Part shown: positions 8,857 through 16,804 of the stretch, in pieces
How positions within the stretch are numbered: position 1 is the stretch's first letter
Layout: each line of letters begins with the position of its first letter
From: Pontibacter diazotrophicus
Lineage (GTDB): Bacteria; Bacteroidota; Bacteroidia; Cytophagales; Hymenobacteraceae
Direction: 5' to 3'
Assembly (NCBI RefSeq): GCF_003367245.1
Contig: NZ_QRGR01000004.1
Coordinates: forward strand, 186,001-250,000
Length of the DNA stretch: 64,000 nucleotides
Made by a program: the position numbers and the translations under genes
The notes under the pieces: model-generated
Databases searched by the model: none
Seen by the model: only the letters and a program-made list of their open reading frames with translations
What the model was told of the DNA's origin: nothing

Positions 8857-10110
8857 ATGACAAAGCAGGAGAAAACCCTTTTTATACTTATTGTACTTTT
8901 CTTTGTAACGCTGTTTTTTTCAAAGTTAAGAATTCCCAATATCATTATCACTGGAGCTATTGCCATCTACTGCTTTTCCCTCTCCTCCATTAAAGAGAAA
9001 CTAAAGCTGCTAAAGCAGCGCAGGTCAATCCAATACATGCTGTTCTTCTTCCTGCTGGTTATCATCAGCATGTTGTTATCCGATAATCGTGATAAGGGAT
9101 TAACTTATTTGGTGCTGCGCCTGCCCCTGCTGGTTTTTCCTATTAGCCTCGGGTTAATTAGCATGAGAAAAGACTTTAAAGAAAAACTCTTGCTTAGCTA
9201 CGCCTGCATCACAACGCTTATATGTGTCCTTTGTCTGGGTTCTGCTATTTACAATTACCTGACAAGCCACCGCAACGACGCTGTTTATAATGATAATCTT
9301 ACGCTGCTCATCAAGCAGCAGTCAGTATACATCGCGCTACTTGTCAATTTCGCTATTTATACTTTCCTGTACTTTATCCTGTTTCGCAGTACAAAGTATA
9401 AAGGATGGATGGCACTGGCTATGATGTTTCTTTTCGGGTTCAGTTACCTGTTAGGCAGCCGTATCAACATGGCCGTATTAATGGTTATGTGCCTCGCCCT
9501 GTGTCTGTATTATATCGTAAGCGAACGAATGCTGCTCGAAGGACTGGCACTGACTTTTGCTTTACTCATAGGCAGCTTTCTTGTTTTCAAGTTTCAGCCC
9601 CAAATGCTGAACCGCTACAAGGAGCTTGCCTACAGTAACTATAATTATGAGAATAAAGGAATAGAAAGCCACTACAACATGGAGCTAACGCCAGACCAAT
9701 GGAATGGTGCTAATCTCAGGTTAGCAGCATGGAATTGTGGATGGGAGCTGTTCAGAGAAAACCCCATAGTTGGAGTGGGCTTAGGAGATAAAAAAGACCT
9801 ACTCATTCAAAAATACCAGCAAAAGAACTTCTATTTCGCTATCGAAACTAATAAAAATGTACACAACAACTACCTCGACATCCTGTACAGCATGGGCATT
9901 ATTGGCTTAGTTGTCTTTTTAGTCGCCTGGTTCTTTTCGCCCCTTGTCAGTGCGATAAACAGCAGAGATAGTTTGGCAGCGATGATGCTCATAACTTTGG
10001 CCTGCGCCTGGATAACAGAGATTTATCTAGACAGAAGTTTCGGCGGTATCATTGCTGGCTTTTTTGTACCCTTTCTGCTGGCCGATAAGAAGAAAAAAGG
10101 GCAGCCGTAG
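8857..10110 (+). CDS. O-antigen ligase / polymerase family (Wzy_C) membrane protein
   Basis: The 417-residue protein is almost wholly hydrophobic, with about 10-12 membrane segments. It has one large periplasmic loop (roughly residues 260-330) ending in KNVHNNYLDILYSMGIIGL, the His-Asn-x-Tyr/Phe-Leu motif of the Wzy/WaaL family. Such proteins either polymerise lipid-linked repeat units or ligate glycan to lipid A-core or to proteins; sequence alone does not decide. It is one of three such proteins in the window. It is a single gene with its own promoter-like box, and the stop codon lies inside the loop of its own terminator. Confidence 0.88.
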   Translation: MTKQEKTLFILIVLFFVTLFFSKLRIPNIIITGAIAIYCFSLSSIKEKLKLLKQRRSIQYMLFFFLLVIISMLLSDNRDKGLTYLVLRLPLLVFPISLGLISMRKDFKEKLLLSYACITTLICVLCLGSAIYNYLTSHRNDAVYNDNLTLLIKQQSVYIALLVNFAIYTFLYFILFRSTKYKGWMALAMMFLFGFSYLLGSRINMAVLMVMCLALCLYYIVSERMLLEGLALTFALLIGSFLVFKFQPQMLNRYKELAYSNYNYENKGIESHYNMELTPDQWNGANLRLAAWNCGWELFRENPIVGVGLGDKKDLLIQKYQQKNFYFAIETNKNVHNNYLDILYSMGIIGLVVFLVAWFFSPLVSAINSRDSLAAMMLITLACAWITEIYLDRSFGGIIAGFFVPFLLADKKKKGQP

Positions 10111-10123
10111 TGGCTGCCCTTTT
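10095..10123 (+). terminator. Terminator overlapping the stop codon of the Wzy/WaaL-like gene
   Basis: AAAAGGGCAGCC (10095-10106) pairs with GGCTGCCCTTTT (10112-10123) around a five-base loop. The TAG stop at 10108-10110 lies in that loop. The A-rich and T-rich flanks make it usable in both directions, so it can also stop the convergent ABC-transporter operon. Confidence 0.85.
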
Positions 10124-10151
10124 CTGTTATGAAGTAAAAAGAAAATATATG

Positions 10152-10958
10152 CTAGGCAGAAAGAGCTGCTGCAGTAAGAGCTTCTTCCGCTACAACAGGC
10201 TCGGCACTTTCAGATTTTACAATAATCTCATTGTCCTTGAGGTATAAAGCGATAGCCTCTTCAGTGTCTCCAATATACTTCAGCTCGCCATTCTTTAAAA
10301 ATGCAGCTCTATTACAGTACTGCCGAATCACCTCCAGGGAGTGGCTAACCAGAATGACTGTCTTTCCTTTTATCCAGGAGCTTTCAAAAACCTTTACAGC
10401 CTTCTCCTGAAACTTAGCGTCCCCAACTGCAAAAATCTCGTCCAGGAACATAATATCAGCCCCGGCATTCACGGCTATAGAGAAGCCCAGCCGCGCCACC
10501 ATACCCGAAGAATAGAACTTTATCTTAGTGTCTATGAAGCCTTCCAATTCGGCAAAGGCTACTATCTCATCAAAGATGGCATCAATTTCTTTTATCTTCA
10601 ACCCAAGTACAGAGCCTGAGACATAGATATTCTCCCGCGCTGTCAGCTCATGGCTCATGCCAACACCTAAGTTCATCAGCATGGTAGAGCCATTGATATT
10701 TATATAGCCACTATCTGTAGGATAAACACCAGCCAATAATTTGACCAATGTTGATTTACCACAGCCGTTACGCCCTAATAATCCTATACACTCCCCTTTC
10801 ATTATTTCCAGAGTCATGCTTTTCACAGCTGGAACATATTTTGTCCTAGGAGGATTAAAAAGGTTAAACAAGCGATGCTTCACTGTGTTATGACTGTCTT
10901 CAGAGATCTTAAAGGTCTTACTAATATTTCGTGCTTTGATAGCAATGTTATTTTCCAT
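10152..10958 (-). CDS. ABC transporter ATP-binding protein for surface polysaccharide (Wzt-like, short form)
   Basis: This 268-residue ATPase has a Walker A GRNGCGKST near residue 80, the signature YSSGMVARL, Walker B IMFLDE and the switch His in LVSHS, as in the Wzt/TagH group that energises polysaccharide export. The region LGVGMSHELTARENIYVSG is characteristic of this group. After the nucleotide-binding domain only about 35 residues remain, ending Ala/Glu-rich (VVAEEALTAAALSA). The C-terminal glycan-binding domain found in longer Wzt proteins is therefore absent. It follows the permease by 11 bases and is the last gene of the minus-strand operon. Confidence 0.94.
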   Translation of the reverse strand: MENNIAIKARNISKTFKISEDSHNTVKHRLFNLFNPPRTKYVPAVKSMTLEIMKGECIGLLGRNGCGKSTLVKLLAGVYPTDSGYININGSTMLMNLGVGMSHELTARENIYVSGSVLGLKIKEIDAIFDEIVAFAELEGFIDTKIKFYSSGMVARLGFSIAVNAGADIMFLDEIFAVGDAKFQEKAVKVFESSWIKGKTVILVSHSLEVIRQYCNRAAFLKNGELKYIGDTEEAIALYLKDNEIIVKSESAEPVVAEEALTAAALSA

Positions 10959-10969
10959 GATTAAACGAA

Positions 10970-11767
10970 TTATAGCTTTTCAGCAGCTTTTGAACCAAGT
11001 TTGTTTAACAAAATAAGACCGATGAAGAGAAATGAAAGAGCATATCCAAAGTCAAAGAACATTAGTTCGAAGTCTGGCTGTATTCCTTGCATCATTACAC
11101 GGCGTGCATTGATAATAATTCCAGCTATTGGATTTGCATAATCAAAATTAGGAAGTGCTTCTTTAAAACTTGATAATTTATAAAATACTGGCGATAAGAA
11201 GAACAGACATGTAGCAAATACTTGCCATATCTGATTTATATCCTTAGCAATAACAAAGATGTTTGATAGTATAAGTGATACGCCAAGTGAAAGAATAAAC
11301 ACGTTGATAAATATAGGAAACATCCATAAGCTTTCTACATTAGAGCCGAGAGATTGAGGTTCAATAAAGTTATAATAAAGAAGGAACATCAAGATATTAA
11401 AGGAGAATCCAATTACGTTACTTAACAAAGTAGACATATAAATTTCTAGCTTATTCATATTACTGTATTCATACAAATATTTCTTTGTATTCAAAATTTG
11501 TATAGTTCCACTTGTACTTTCTATAAAAAAATTGAAAATAATAAGTCCAATAAAAAGATATGATGCGAAAGCAGGTACATCTTGCTTCATGATCACCTGA
11601 AAAACGATATAGTAGATTCCGATGTCCATAATAGGCTTTAGTAGAGCCCAAAAAACACCGAGTTTGTTTTCGTAATAACGTAGTTTGAACTCAATTTTTG
11701 CGAGTAGCCATAGCCTCTCAAGCTTGTTTGATCCAGAATACCAGTTGTTTAGTACTTTTACTATCAT
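10970..11767 (-). CDS. ABC-2 type polysaccharide export permease (Wzm-like)
   Basis: The 265-residue protein has about six membrane segments and the ABC-2 start typical of Wzm/TagG (LAKIEFKLRYYENKLGVFWALLKPIMDIGIYYIVF). LLSPVFYKLSSF and PIAGIIINARRVMMQG near the C-terminus are further family marks. It should form the inner-membrane channel that moves a finished lipid-linked polysaccharide to the periplasm, driven by the ATPase encoded 11 bases downstream. Its start overlaps the end of the GT4-GT2 gene by four bases (ATGA type), showing translational coupling. Confidence 0.94.
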   Translation of the reverse strand: MIVKVLNNWYSGSNKLERLWLLAKIEFKLRYYENKLGVFWALLKPIMDIGIYYIVFQVIMKQDVPAFASYLFIGLIIFNFFIESTSGTIQILNTKKYLYEYSNMNKLEIYMSTLLSNVIGFSFNILMFLLYYNFIEPQSLGSNVESLWMFPIFINVFILSLGVSLILSNIFVIAKDINQIWQVFATCLFFLSPVFYKLSSFKEALPNFDYANPIAGIIINARRVMMQGIQPDFELMFFDFGYALSFLFIGLILLNKLGSKAAEKL

Positions 11768-13938
11768 AAACTATATTTATTTAAAATATTATATGCGCGA
11801 TAAGCAATATGCTTCAGGTGTTTATTTCTTTTTATAAAAGATAGAAGTTCTTTAGCAAGTTGATTATTGAAAGGTATATTAGAATTTAATTGAAGGTCTT
11901 TACTTGGATTATCCAATTTTGTTCCTGAGCCATTTGCACTTACCAAGCTATAAATATCAGTGGCAAATGTAGCATAAAAGTCTCTATGTTTACTGCATAT
12001 ATAGTCTATTAAAATCTGTTTTTTTACTTTAGAAACACCTCTTATCATAGAATTCTTCCGTACTCTATAGTAAAATAAAGTTTCCGGTATTACAACCCCA
12101 CTAAATCCTTTACTTGACAAAGAAATCACACTTTCATAATCTTCAAGTCCCTGAAAAGGCATATTTCTATCATTCTTCCCTGCTGCTAGAAAAGCACTTC
12201 TTTTATAAACCAGAGCACTGGAATTAACCAGGTTGTGGAAAAGAATCAATGGCGGTTCGGGAGAAAAAGTGGGCCATACCTTATTGGATCCTTCAAAATA
12301 TTGCGTCCAAGCTCCAACAAATTGAACATTGCTATACTCTTTCAAAACTTTCACAGCTTTCTCATAATAGGTGGGCGCCACTTTATCATCTGCATCCAAA
12401 AAAGCTAAATACTCTCCTTTAGCACTTTCTGCTCCAGTGTTTCTTGCATTGGCAAGCCCTTGATTGGTTATATCTATTACTCGAAACCTAGAATCGCTTC
12501 TATACTGCTGGAGCTTTACAATGCTTTCATACACTGTGCTGCCATCATTGACAATGATTATTTCGGCAGGATGCAAACTACTATTGAGAAGCGATTCAAC
12601 TGTTTCATCGATGTATTGCCCCATGTTAAAATATGGGATAACTACGGACAACGAGCCTTTTGAAGACACAGTAACACGCTTACCTTGATGTGCAGAGAGC
12701 TTGATAAATGGGAAATCTTTTTTAGAAATATCACGCTCCAACATAGCCTTCACTACTATGATCTTTCGCTCATAAATGGTATTTAGATTATAGGCATTGG
12801 CAATCCGTTTCACAGCATTTGCACTAATTGCAGCTCTTTGTTTAGAGTTTAATCGCAGGATTTTGTACAACTGAGAGCTAAATGAGCCTGCTTGATCGTG
12901 GTCGAAAACAAAACCGTCTACACTATCTGTTACTACCTCAGACTGGCCTCCTTGTTTTGAGACGAGAACAACTATGCCCAAACTCATCATCTCCATTACT
13001 ACATATGGCAAATTATCAACAGTACTTGGAACGATAGCAATTTTAGCTCTAGCTAGTCTGTTTATGATATCTGCAGGCTTAAGTTGGCTCTCTAACCGGA
13101 GGAGACCTTTATCAACGTACTCTTTGTAGTTCTTCCTAACAATGTTTCCCATTGTATTGCCTTCGGGATGATAAACAATGTCTTGCCCTCCAATCAAAAA
13201 CAATGAATCTGCAAAGCCATTGTCCCACAATTCTTTAAAGTAATGAAGCAGACGGAAAGTCCCTTTCTGAGCAGAAAGTTTACCAAAGAAAACAATCTCT
13301 TCCTGAATTGCAGGAGCTTCTAACGTTTGTGTGTCAATTTGAAATTCAAATGGATTAGGTATTACATAAAAATTAGTATGACTAAATTCTGCTCGCTTCC
13401 TAACTTCATCTATCAAATATTGGCTGGGAGAAATAACGATGTCTGCAGCCTGTATGCAAAAACGCTCCATTTCCCCAATCCAGTAATTAGGATATTGAAA
13501 AAGGGGGACGTGGTTATACTCCAAGTATAAATATGCAGGAGAGTGCATAGTAATCAGCATAAAAATATCCTTACACCAATCATACTTCAAATATTTGTAC
13601 TGTAGCAGGTAATAAGCAATGCCTAAATATTCCTGAGCCTCGATTACATCTGGTTTTCCTTCACGTTCGACAAATTTTCTTATAATATGAGCAAACTCAT
13701 AACTTAAACTTGTTGTATGACCTAGAAAAGCTGTTGAATTGGTGCTAACTGGATTGAAGCGAATAATCCTAGCACCACCACTATAACTGACTACAATATC
13801 CTTAACTGTCTGGTCATTGACAAACACGGAAACTTGATGTCCCTTTTGGGTGAGCATTTTAGCAGTATAAAAGTTATAGGTACTTATACCACCACCGTAA
13901 AAAGGAGGAAATTCAGTTGTAAGGAGCCAATATTTCAT
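11764..13938 (-). CDS. Two-domain glycosyltransferase, GT4 followed by GT2
   Basis: The 724-residue protein joins two enzymes. Residues about 1-395 form a GT4 (GT-B) transferase: an N-terminal PFYGGGISTYNFYTAK acceptor-side loop, then FFGKLSAQKGTFRLL and the C-terminal E-x7-E region in VPSTVDNLPYVVMEMMSLGIVV. Residues about 430-650 form a GT2 (GT-A) domain with VVIPYFNMGQYIDETVESLL, the donor Asp in VNDGS and the DXD-like LDADDK. Together they can add two different sugars to one growing chain. The gene is preceded by a three-base gap and overlaps the permease gene by four bases. Sugar specificity is not readable. Confidence 0.92.
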   Translation of the reverse strand: MKYWLLTTEFPPFYGGGISTYNFYTAKMLTQKGHQVSVFVNDQTVKDIVVSYSGGARIIRFNPVSTNSTAFLGHTTSLSYEFAHIIRKFVEREGKPDVIEAQEYLGIAYYLLQYKYLKYDWCKDIFMLITMHSPAYLYLEYNHVPLFQYPNYWIGEMERFCIQAADIVISPSQYLIDEVRKRAEFSHTNFYVIPNPFEFQIDTQTLEAPAIQEEIVFFGKLSAQKGTFRLLHYFKELWDNGFADSLFLIGGQDIVYHPEGNTMGNIVRKNYKEYVDKGLLRLESQLKPADIINRLARAKIAIVPSTVDNLPYVVMEMMSLGIVVLVSKQGGQSEVVTDSVDGFVFDHDQAGSFSSQLYKILRLNSKQRAAISANAVKRIANAYNLNTIYERKIIVVKAMLERDISKKDFPFIKLSAHQGKRVTVSSKGSLSVVIPYFNMGQYIDETVESLLNSSLHPAEIIIVNDGSTVYESIVKLQQYRSDSRFRVIDITNQGLANARNTGAESAKGEYLAFLDADDKVAPTYYEKAVKVLKEYSNVQFVGAWTQYFEGSNKVWPTFSPEPPLILFHNLVNSSALVYKRSAFLAAGKNDRNMPFQGLEDYESVISLSSKGFSGVVIPETLFYYRVRKNSMIRGVSKVKKQILIDYICSKHRDFYATFATDIYSLVSANGSGTKLDNPSKDLQLNSNIPFNNQLAKELLSFIKRNKHLKHIAYRAYNILNKYSL

Positions 13939-13941
13939 CCT

Positions 13942-14799
13942 TTAATGATCAAAGCTTCTTTTTATTAATGAGCGAAGAGAACGTTTGCCCATAGTTACTT
14001 TGATTATGTGGCCAACACGTTTATACCAGAGTGGTAGTGCTTCATATTCTTTATGATACCAGTTTATTACATCAAGATATTCCTTTTCTTGTATTTCTTT
14101 GCTAAGGTTCAAAAACTCATAATATAAAAGATTCCTTTTTCTTAGGTTATGATTTTCAACTTTTACCTCATCAACAGCCTGTTTCAAATTTATAATATTT
14201 TTAATATAGTCAAAATTCTCACAATCAATATTTAGTAAAGAATCTATGCTAACTGAATCATTAGAAAAGCCATCAATGATGATGAAGCTTGAATATTTAT
14301 TATTCGAACTAATAGCTTTGTTAATGCTAAATTGAACATTAGCATTATAAAAATGCTCAGCATCAATTGATAATAGCTTTTCTTCATCCTTGATACCATC
14401 AAATGTTAAGGGTGAAGAAATACATGGTACATGGATCTCACTGTCTCCACTAATATGTTTGAACCGTTCTTTGAAGTTCAAAATCTGATCAATACAATTT
14501 TCTGTAGTGGATTGAGAGTGTATAGGAATAACTTTATTTCCACTATGGCGACAATAATTAGCTAAAGAAGTGCATAAATAAAGTAATCTTAAGTACTCCT
14601 GATTAAAATTGTTTTGTAAGTTTTCTTCGCTTAGGGAAATAATAAATTTTATAGAGCTTTTGGACAAGAAAACATATAGCTTTTCATCAATTTCATTTAA
14701 ATCATCCAAAACGATGTTAACCCCAATCAAGTTAGAACTATCAGTTCTAAACCGCGTTAACTCATGAAGTTGCTTTACTTTGACTTTTATGTACAACAT
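13942..14799 (-). CDS. Unknown protein with C-terminal coiled coil and WY-x-x-x-YE tail
   Basis: I do not recognise a known domain in the first 210 residues of this 285-residue protein; there is no signal peptide or membrane segment. Residues about 205-245 are predicted coiled coil (NLKQAVDEVKVENHNLRKRN). The end has WYHKEYEALPLWYKRVGHII followed by a basic KRSLRSLIKR, a tail of the kind seen attached to some Bacteroidota glycosyltransferases. A related WYKRTYE motif occurs in the 132-residue protein of the same operon. Gaps of three bases on both sides place it firmly in the ABC-polysaccharide operon. It may be an assembly or tethering subunit; this is inference. Confidence 0.7.
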   Translation of the reverse strand: MLYIKVKVKQLHELTRFRTDSSNLIGVNIVLDDLNEIDEKLYVFLSKSSIKFIISLSEENLQNNFNQEYLRLLYLCTSLANYCRHSGNKVIPIHSQSTTENCIDQILNFKERFKHISGDSEIHVPCISSPLTFDGIKDEEKLLSIDAEHFYNANVQFSINKAISSNNKYSSFIIIDGFSNDSVSIDSLLNIDCENFDYIKNIINLKQAVDEVKVENHNLRKRNLLYYEFLNLSKEIQEKEYLDVINWYHKEYEALPLWYKRVGHIIKVTMGKRSLRSLIKRSFDH

Positions 14800-14802
14800 A
14801 AC

Positions 14803-15546
14803 CTATATACCGTCTATAGTTAACCCTTTGGAAGTTACTATCCAACTAAGCAGCCTCTCCCATGAATGAGTATAAGTACCAGTAAAATTATCTAGGACAT
14901 TCCCATTTTCAAGTTCACACCTAATATCTAAAGGATTATTATTTGTAAAAAATTCTTCTAAAACTTTTGCTCTTGACCAGAAAATTGTACCTGCTACATA
15001 CTTTAAGTGTGGAGGGGAAATTTCATACTTTGTTGTTAATCGATCGAGTATTGGACCATTTAGTCCTGCCCATCCCCCCTCTGTTCTTGATTCACTAATT
15101 ATGTATTCTTTAGTTGCAACAATTCCAATATTCTGATTTCTTCTGAACTTGTCAATAATCAGTTCAATGTTTTCTTCATGAATAATTTTCATCAAACCAT
15201 TCCTCCAGTTCTTACTATTCAGTGCATGCAGACTCTTTTTATCATGCAAGAAAATAAAATATTCACACTTATATTGAAGTTGGCGATATAAAGCTAGCAG
15301 GAGTAATTTTGCTCCAATATCTTTACCTTTATTAGAGCTATAAAGTATAAATGAATCAGGGAAAGCAGCCAACAGCTTACTTTTAACAGCTGCTTTTTCT
15401 GGCGTTTCATCTGAAATGTTGAAGAAAAAGACGACACTATACTGCTTTAAGACAGTTAACTCATCTACAATTAAATCAACACTGTCTTCATAAAAAATAT
15501 GATAAAAAACTGCTATTTTATAAGCCTGGATGTTTTCTCTATTCAT
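14803..15546 (-). CDS. Rhamnan synthesis protein F (RgpF)-like protein
   Basis: The 247-residue product resembles the RgpF family found in rhamnose-containing polysaccharide loci. It has AVFYHIFYEDSVDLIVDEL at the start, SNKGKDIGAKLLLL (residues about 83-96), FLHDKKS, and the late block YVAGTIFWSRAKVLEEFF plus HSWERLL. In known proteins this domain is glycosyltransferase-like and often follows GT domains; here it stands alone. It overlaps the next upstream gene by eight bases and is three bases from the next one downstream. That it acts on rhamnose is suggested by family and by the WsaF-like neighbour, but no dTDP-rhamnose genes are in the window. Confidence 0.82.
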   Translation of the reverse strand: MNRENIQAYKIAVFYHIFYEDSVDLIVDELTVLKQYSVVFFFNISDETPEKAAVKSKLLAAFPDSFILYSSNKGKDIGAKLLLLALYRQLQYKCEYFIFLHDKKSLHALNSKNWRNGLMKIIHEENIELIIDKFRRNQNIGIVATKEYIISESRTEGGWAGLNGPILDRLTTKYEISPPHLKYVAGTIFWSRAKVLEEFFTNNNPLDIRCELENGNVLDNFTGTYTHSWERLLSWIVTSKGLTIDGI

Positions 15547-16804
15547 TCTGTGATAAAACCTTATTCCTCAGTTCAGTTATAAAATTGAAAGTTGTAGATT
15601 GATTGACGAAATAGTTACTCACAAAAGTATTTTTTTCGAAATATTCGGAATCTATCTCAAACATATTACATAAGTCTGCTACTCCTTTTGCAATACTATC
15701 AGGTGTTAAAATATCGAGACTTTTAATATTTTGATGGTATTCAGAAAGATCCTTATTGTAAAAAGAATTTGTTAGTACCCCAAGATTGAATGCGGCCATT
15801 TCTAGTGGAGGATAACTTGGGTGAGGAGAAATCATAAGCGAAACACCAACAGCAGAAGAAACTAATAAATCGGCATATTCTTGCAAGCTCACTTTGCCTT
15901 TTACATTTATACTTAATTTGTTACCTAACACCATCGAAGGATAGGTTTCTCCTAATGATATAATTTCCCATTCTTTTGCATTTGAATACCTCCAACTCCA
16001 CAACTCTAGACCTTTAGCTAAAAGCTCAAAAGCATTCCTTTCAACAGATGGTCTCCCATAAATTATAATTCTCTTTTTTCTAGGTGAATGTCCTAGCCTA
16101 GTTAGAGAAGAAGCCAATGTTTTATTTAACGAAGGCTCAAAAATATAATATTCGTTAAACTTAATTCCATTCTGCGCTATAAAATCAGATAACAGCTTAG
16201 TATTGATTACAGGTAGTACATTAGATTCTAGATATGTACCTAATGATAAAAAATATCTAGATGACCATTTATAAAAAGCAGGCTCAAAATCCTGTATTAA
16301 ATACACTAGTGGCTTTGCTTTTATCTGCCAATGGTGCTCTTGCCATTTTTGTATGAGATATCCATTATAAGCTGTCCACCATGCAGTAGCAACAAAGACA
16401 TCGTTTTTACGAATAGGGATACTTTTATTATAACGATCCCCAAAACAGACAATAATTTTACCAGTTGTATCATCATCATCAGCTTTATATAATGTCCAAT
16501 CATTCCTGCATGGCAAACCCAAAAGATCACTTTCTACTTCGTCGGTGATAATTATTCTTATATCTGAATCTTGTATAGATAAAGACATAAAAAAATCTAT
16601 AGCAGTATTGATACCACCAAATGAAAACTTGAGTGATAAGGCAGGTATCAGTAAATTTAATCTTACTCCTGAAAGTCCACTTTGCCTACAACCTATTTCT
16701 AAAACTTCTGGTATATCATAAGCAGGTGGTTGGGCATTTACATGCAAAGGATGAGGATCTACTTTTCTTAAAGCTCTAATTTTTTTCCTGATAAATGATT
16801 TCAT
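15539..16804 (-). CDS. WsaF-like rhamnosyltransferase family (GT4)
   Basis: The 421-residue protein matches the WsaF group, named after a rhamnosyltransferase of a Geobacillus S-layer glycan. Signs are LNLLIPALSLKFSFGGINTA, FVATAWWTAYNGYLIQKW, VYLIQDFEPAFYKWSSRY and, in the C-terminal domain, IIYGRPSVERNAFELL and SLMISPHPSYPPLEMAAF with the GT4 acidic residues. The N-terminus is basic (KSFIRKKIRALRK), which suits membrane association. It overlaps the double-GT2 gene by four bases and the RgpF-like gene by eight, so it is translationally coupled. Family membership is good; the sugar remains unproven. Confidence 0.85.
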   Translation of the reverse strand: MKSFIRKKIRALRKVDPHPLHVNAQPPAYDIPEVLEIGCRQSGLSGVRLNLLIPALSLKFSFGGINTAIDFFMSLSIQDSDIRIIITDEVESDLLGLPCRNDWTLYKADDDDTTGKIIVCFGDRYNKSIPIRKNDVFVATAWWTAYNGYLIQKWQEHHWQIKAKPLVYLIQDFEPAFYKWSSRYFLSLGTYLESNVLPVINTKLLSDFIAQNGIKFNEYYIFEPSLNKTLASSLTRLGHSPRKKRIIIYGRPSVERNAFELLAKGLELWSWRYSNAKEWEIISLGETYPSMVLGNKLSINVKGKVSLQEYADLLVSSAVGVSLMISPHPSYPPLEMAAFNLGVLTNSFYNKDLSEYHQNIKSLDILTPDSIAKGVADLCNMFEIDSEYFEKNTFVSNYFVNQSTTFNFITELRNKVLSQNE

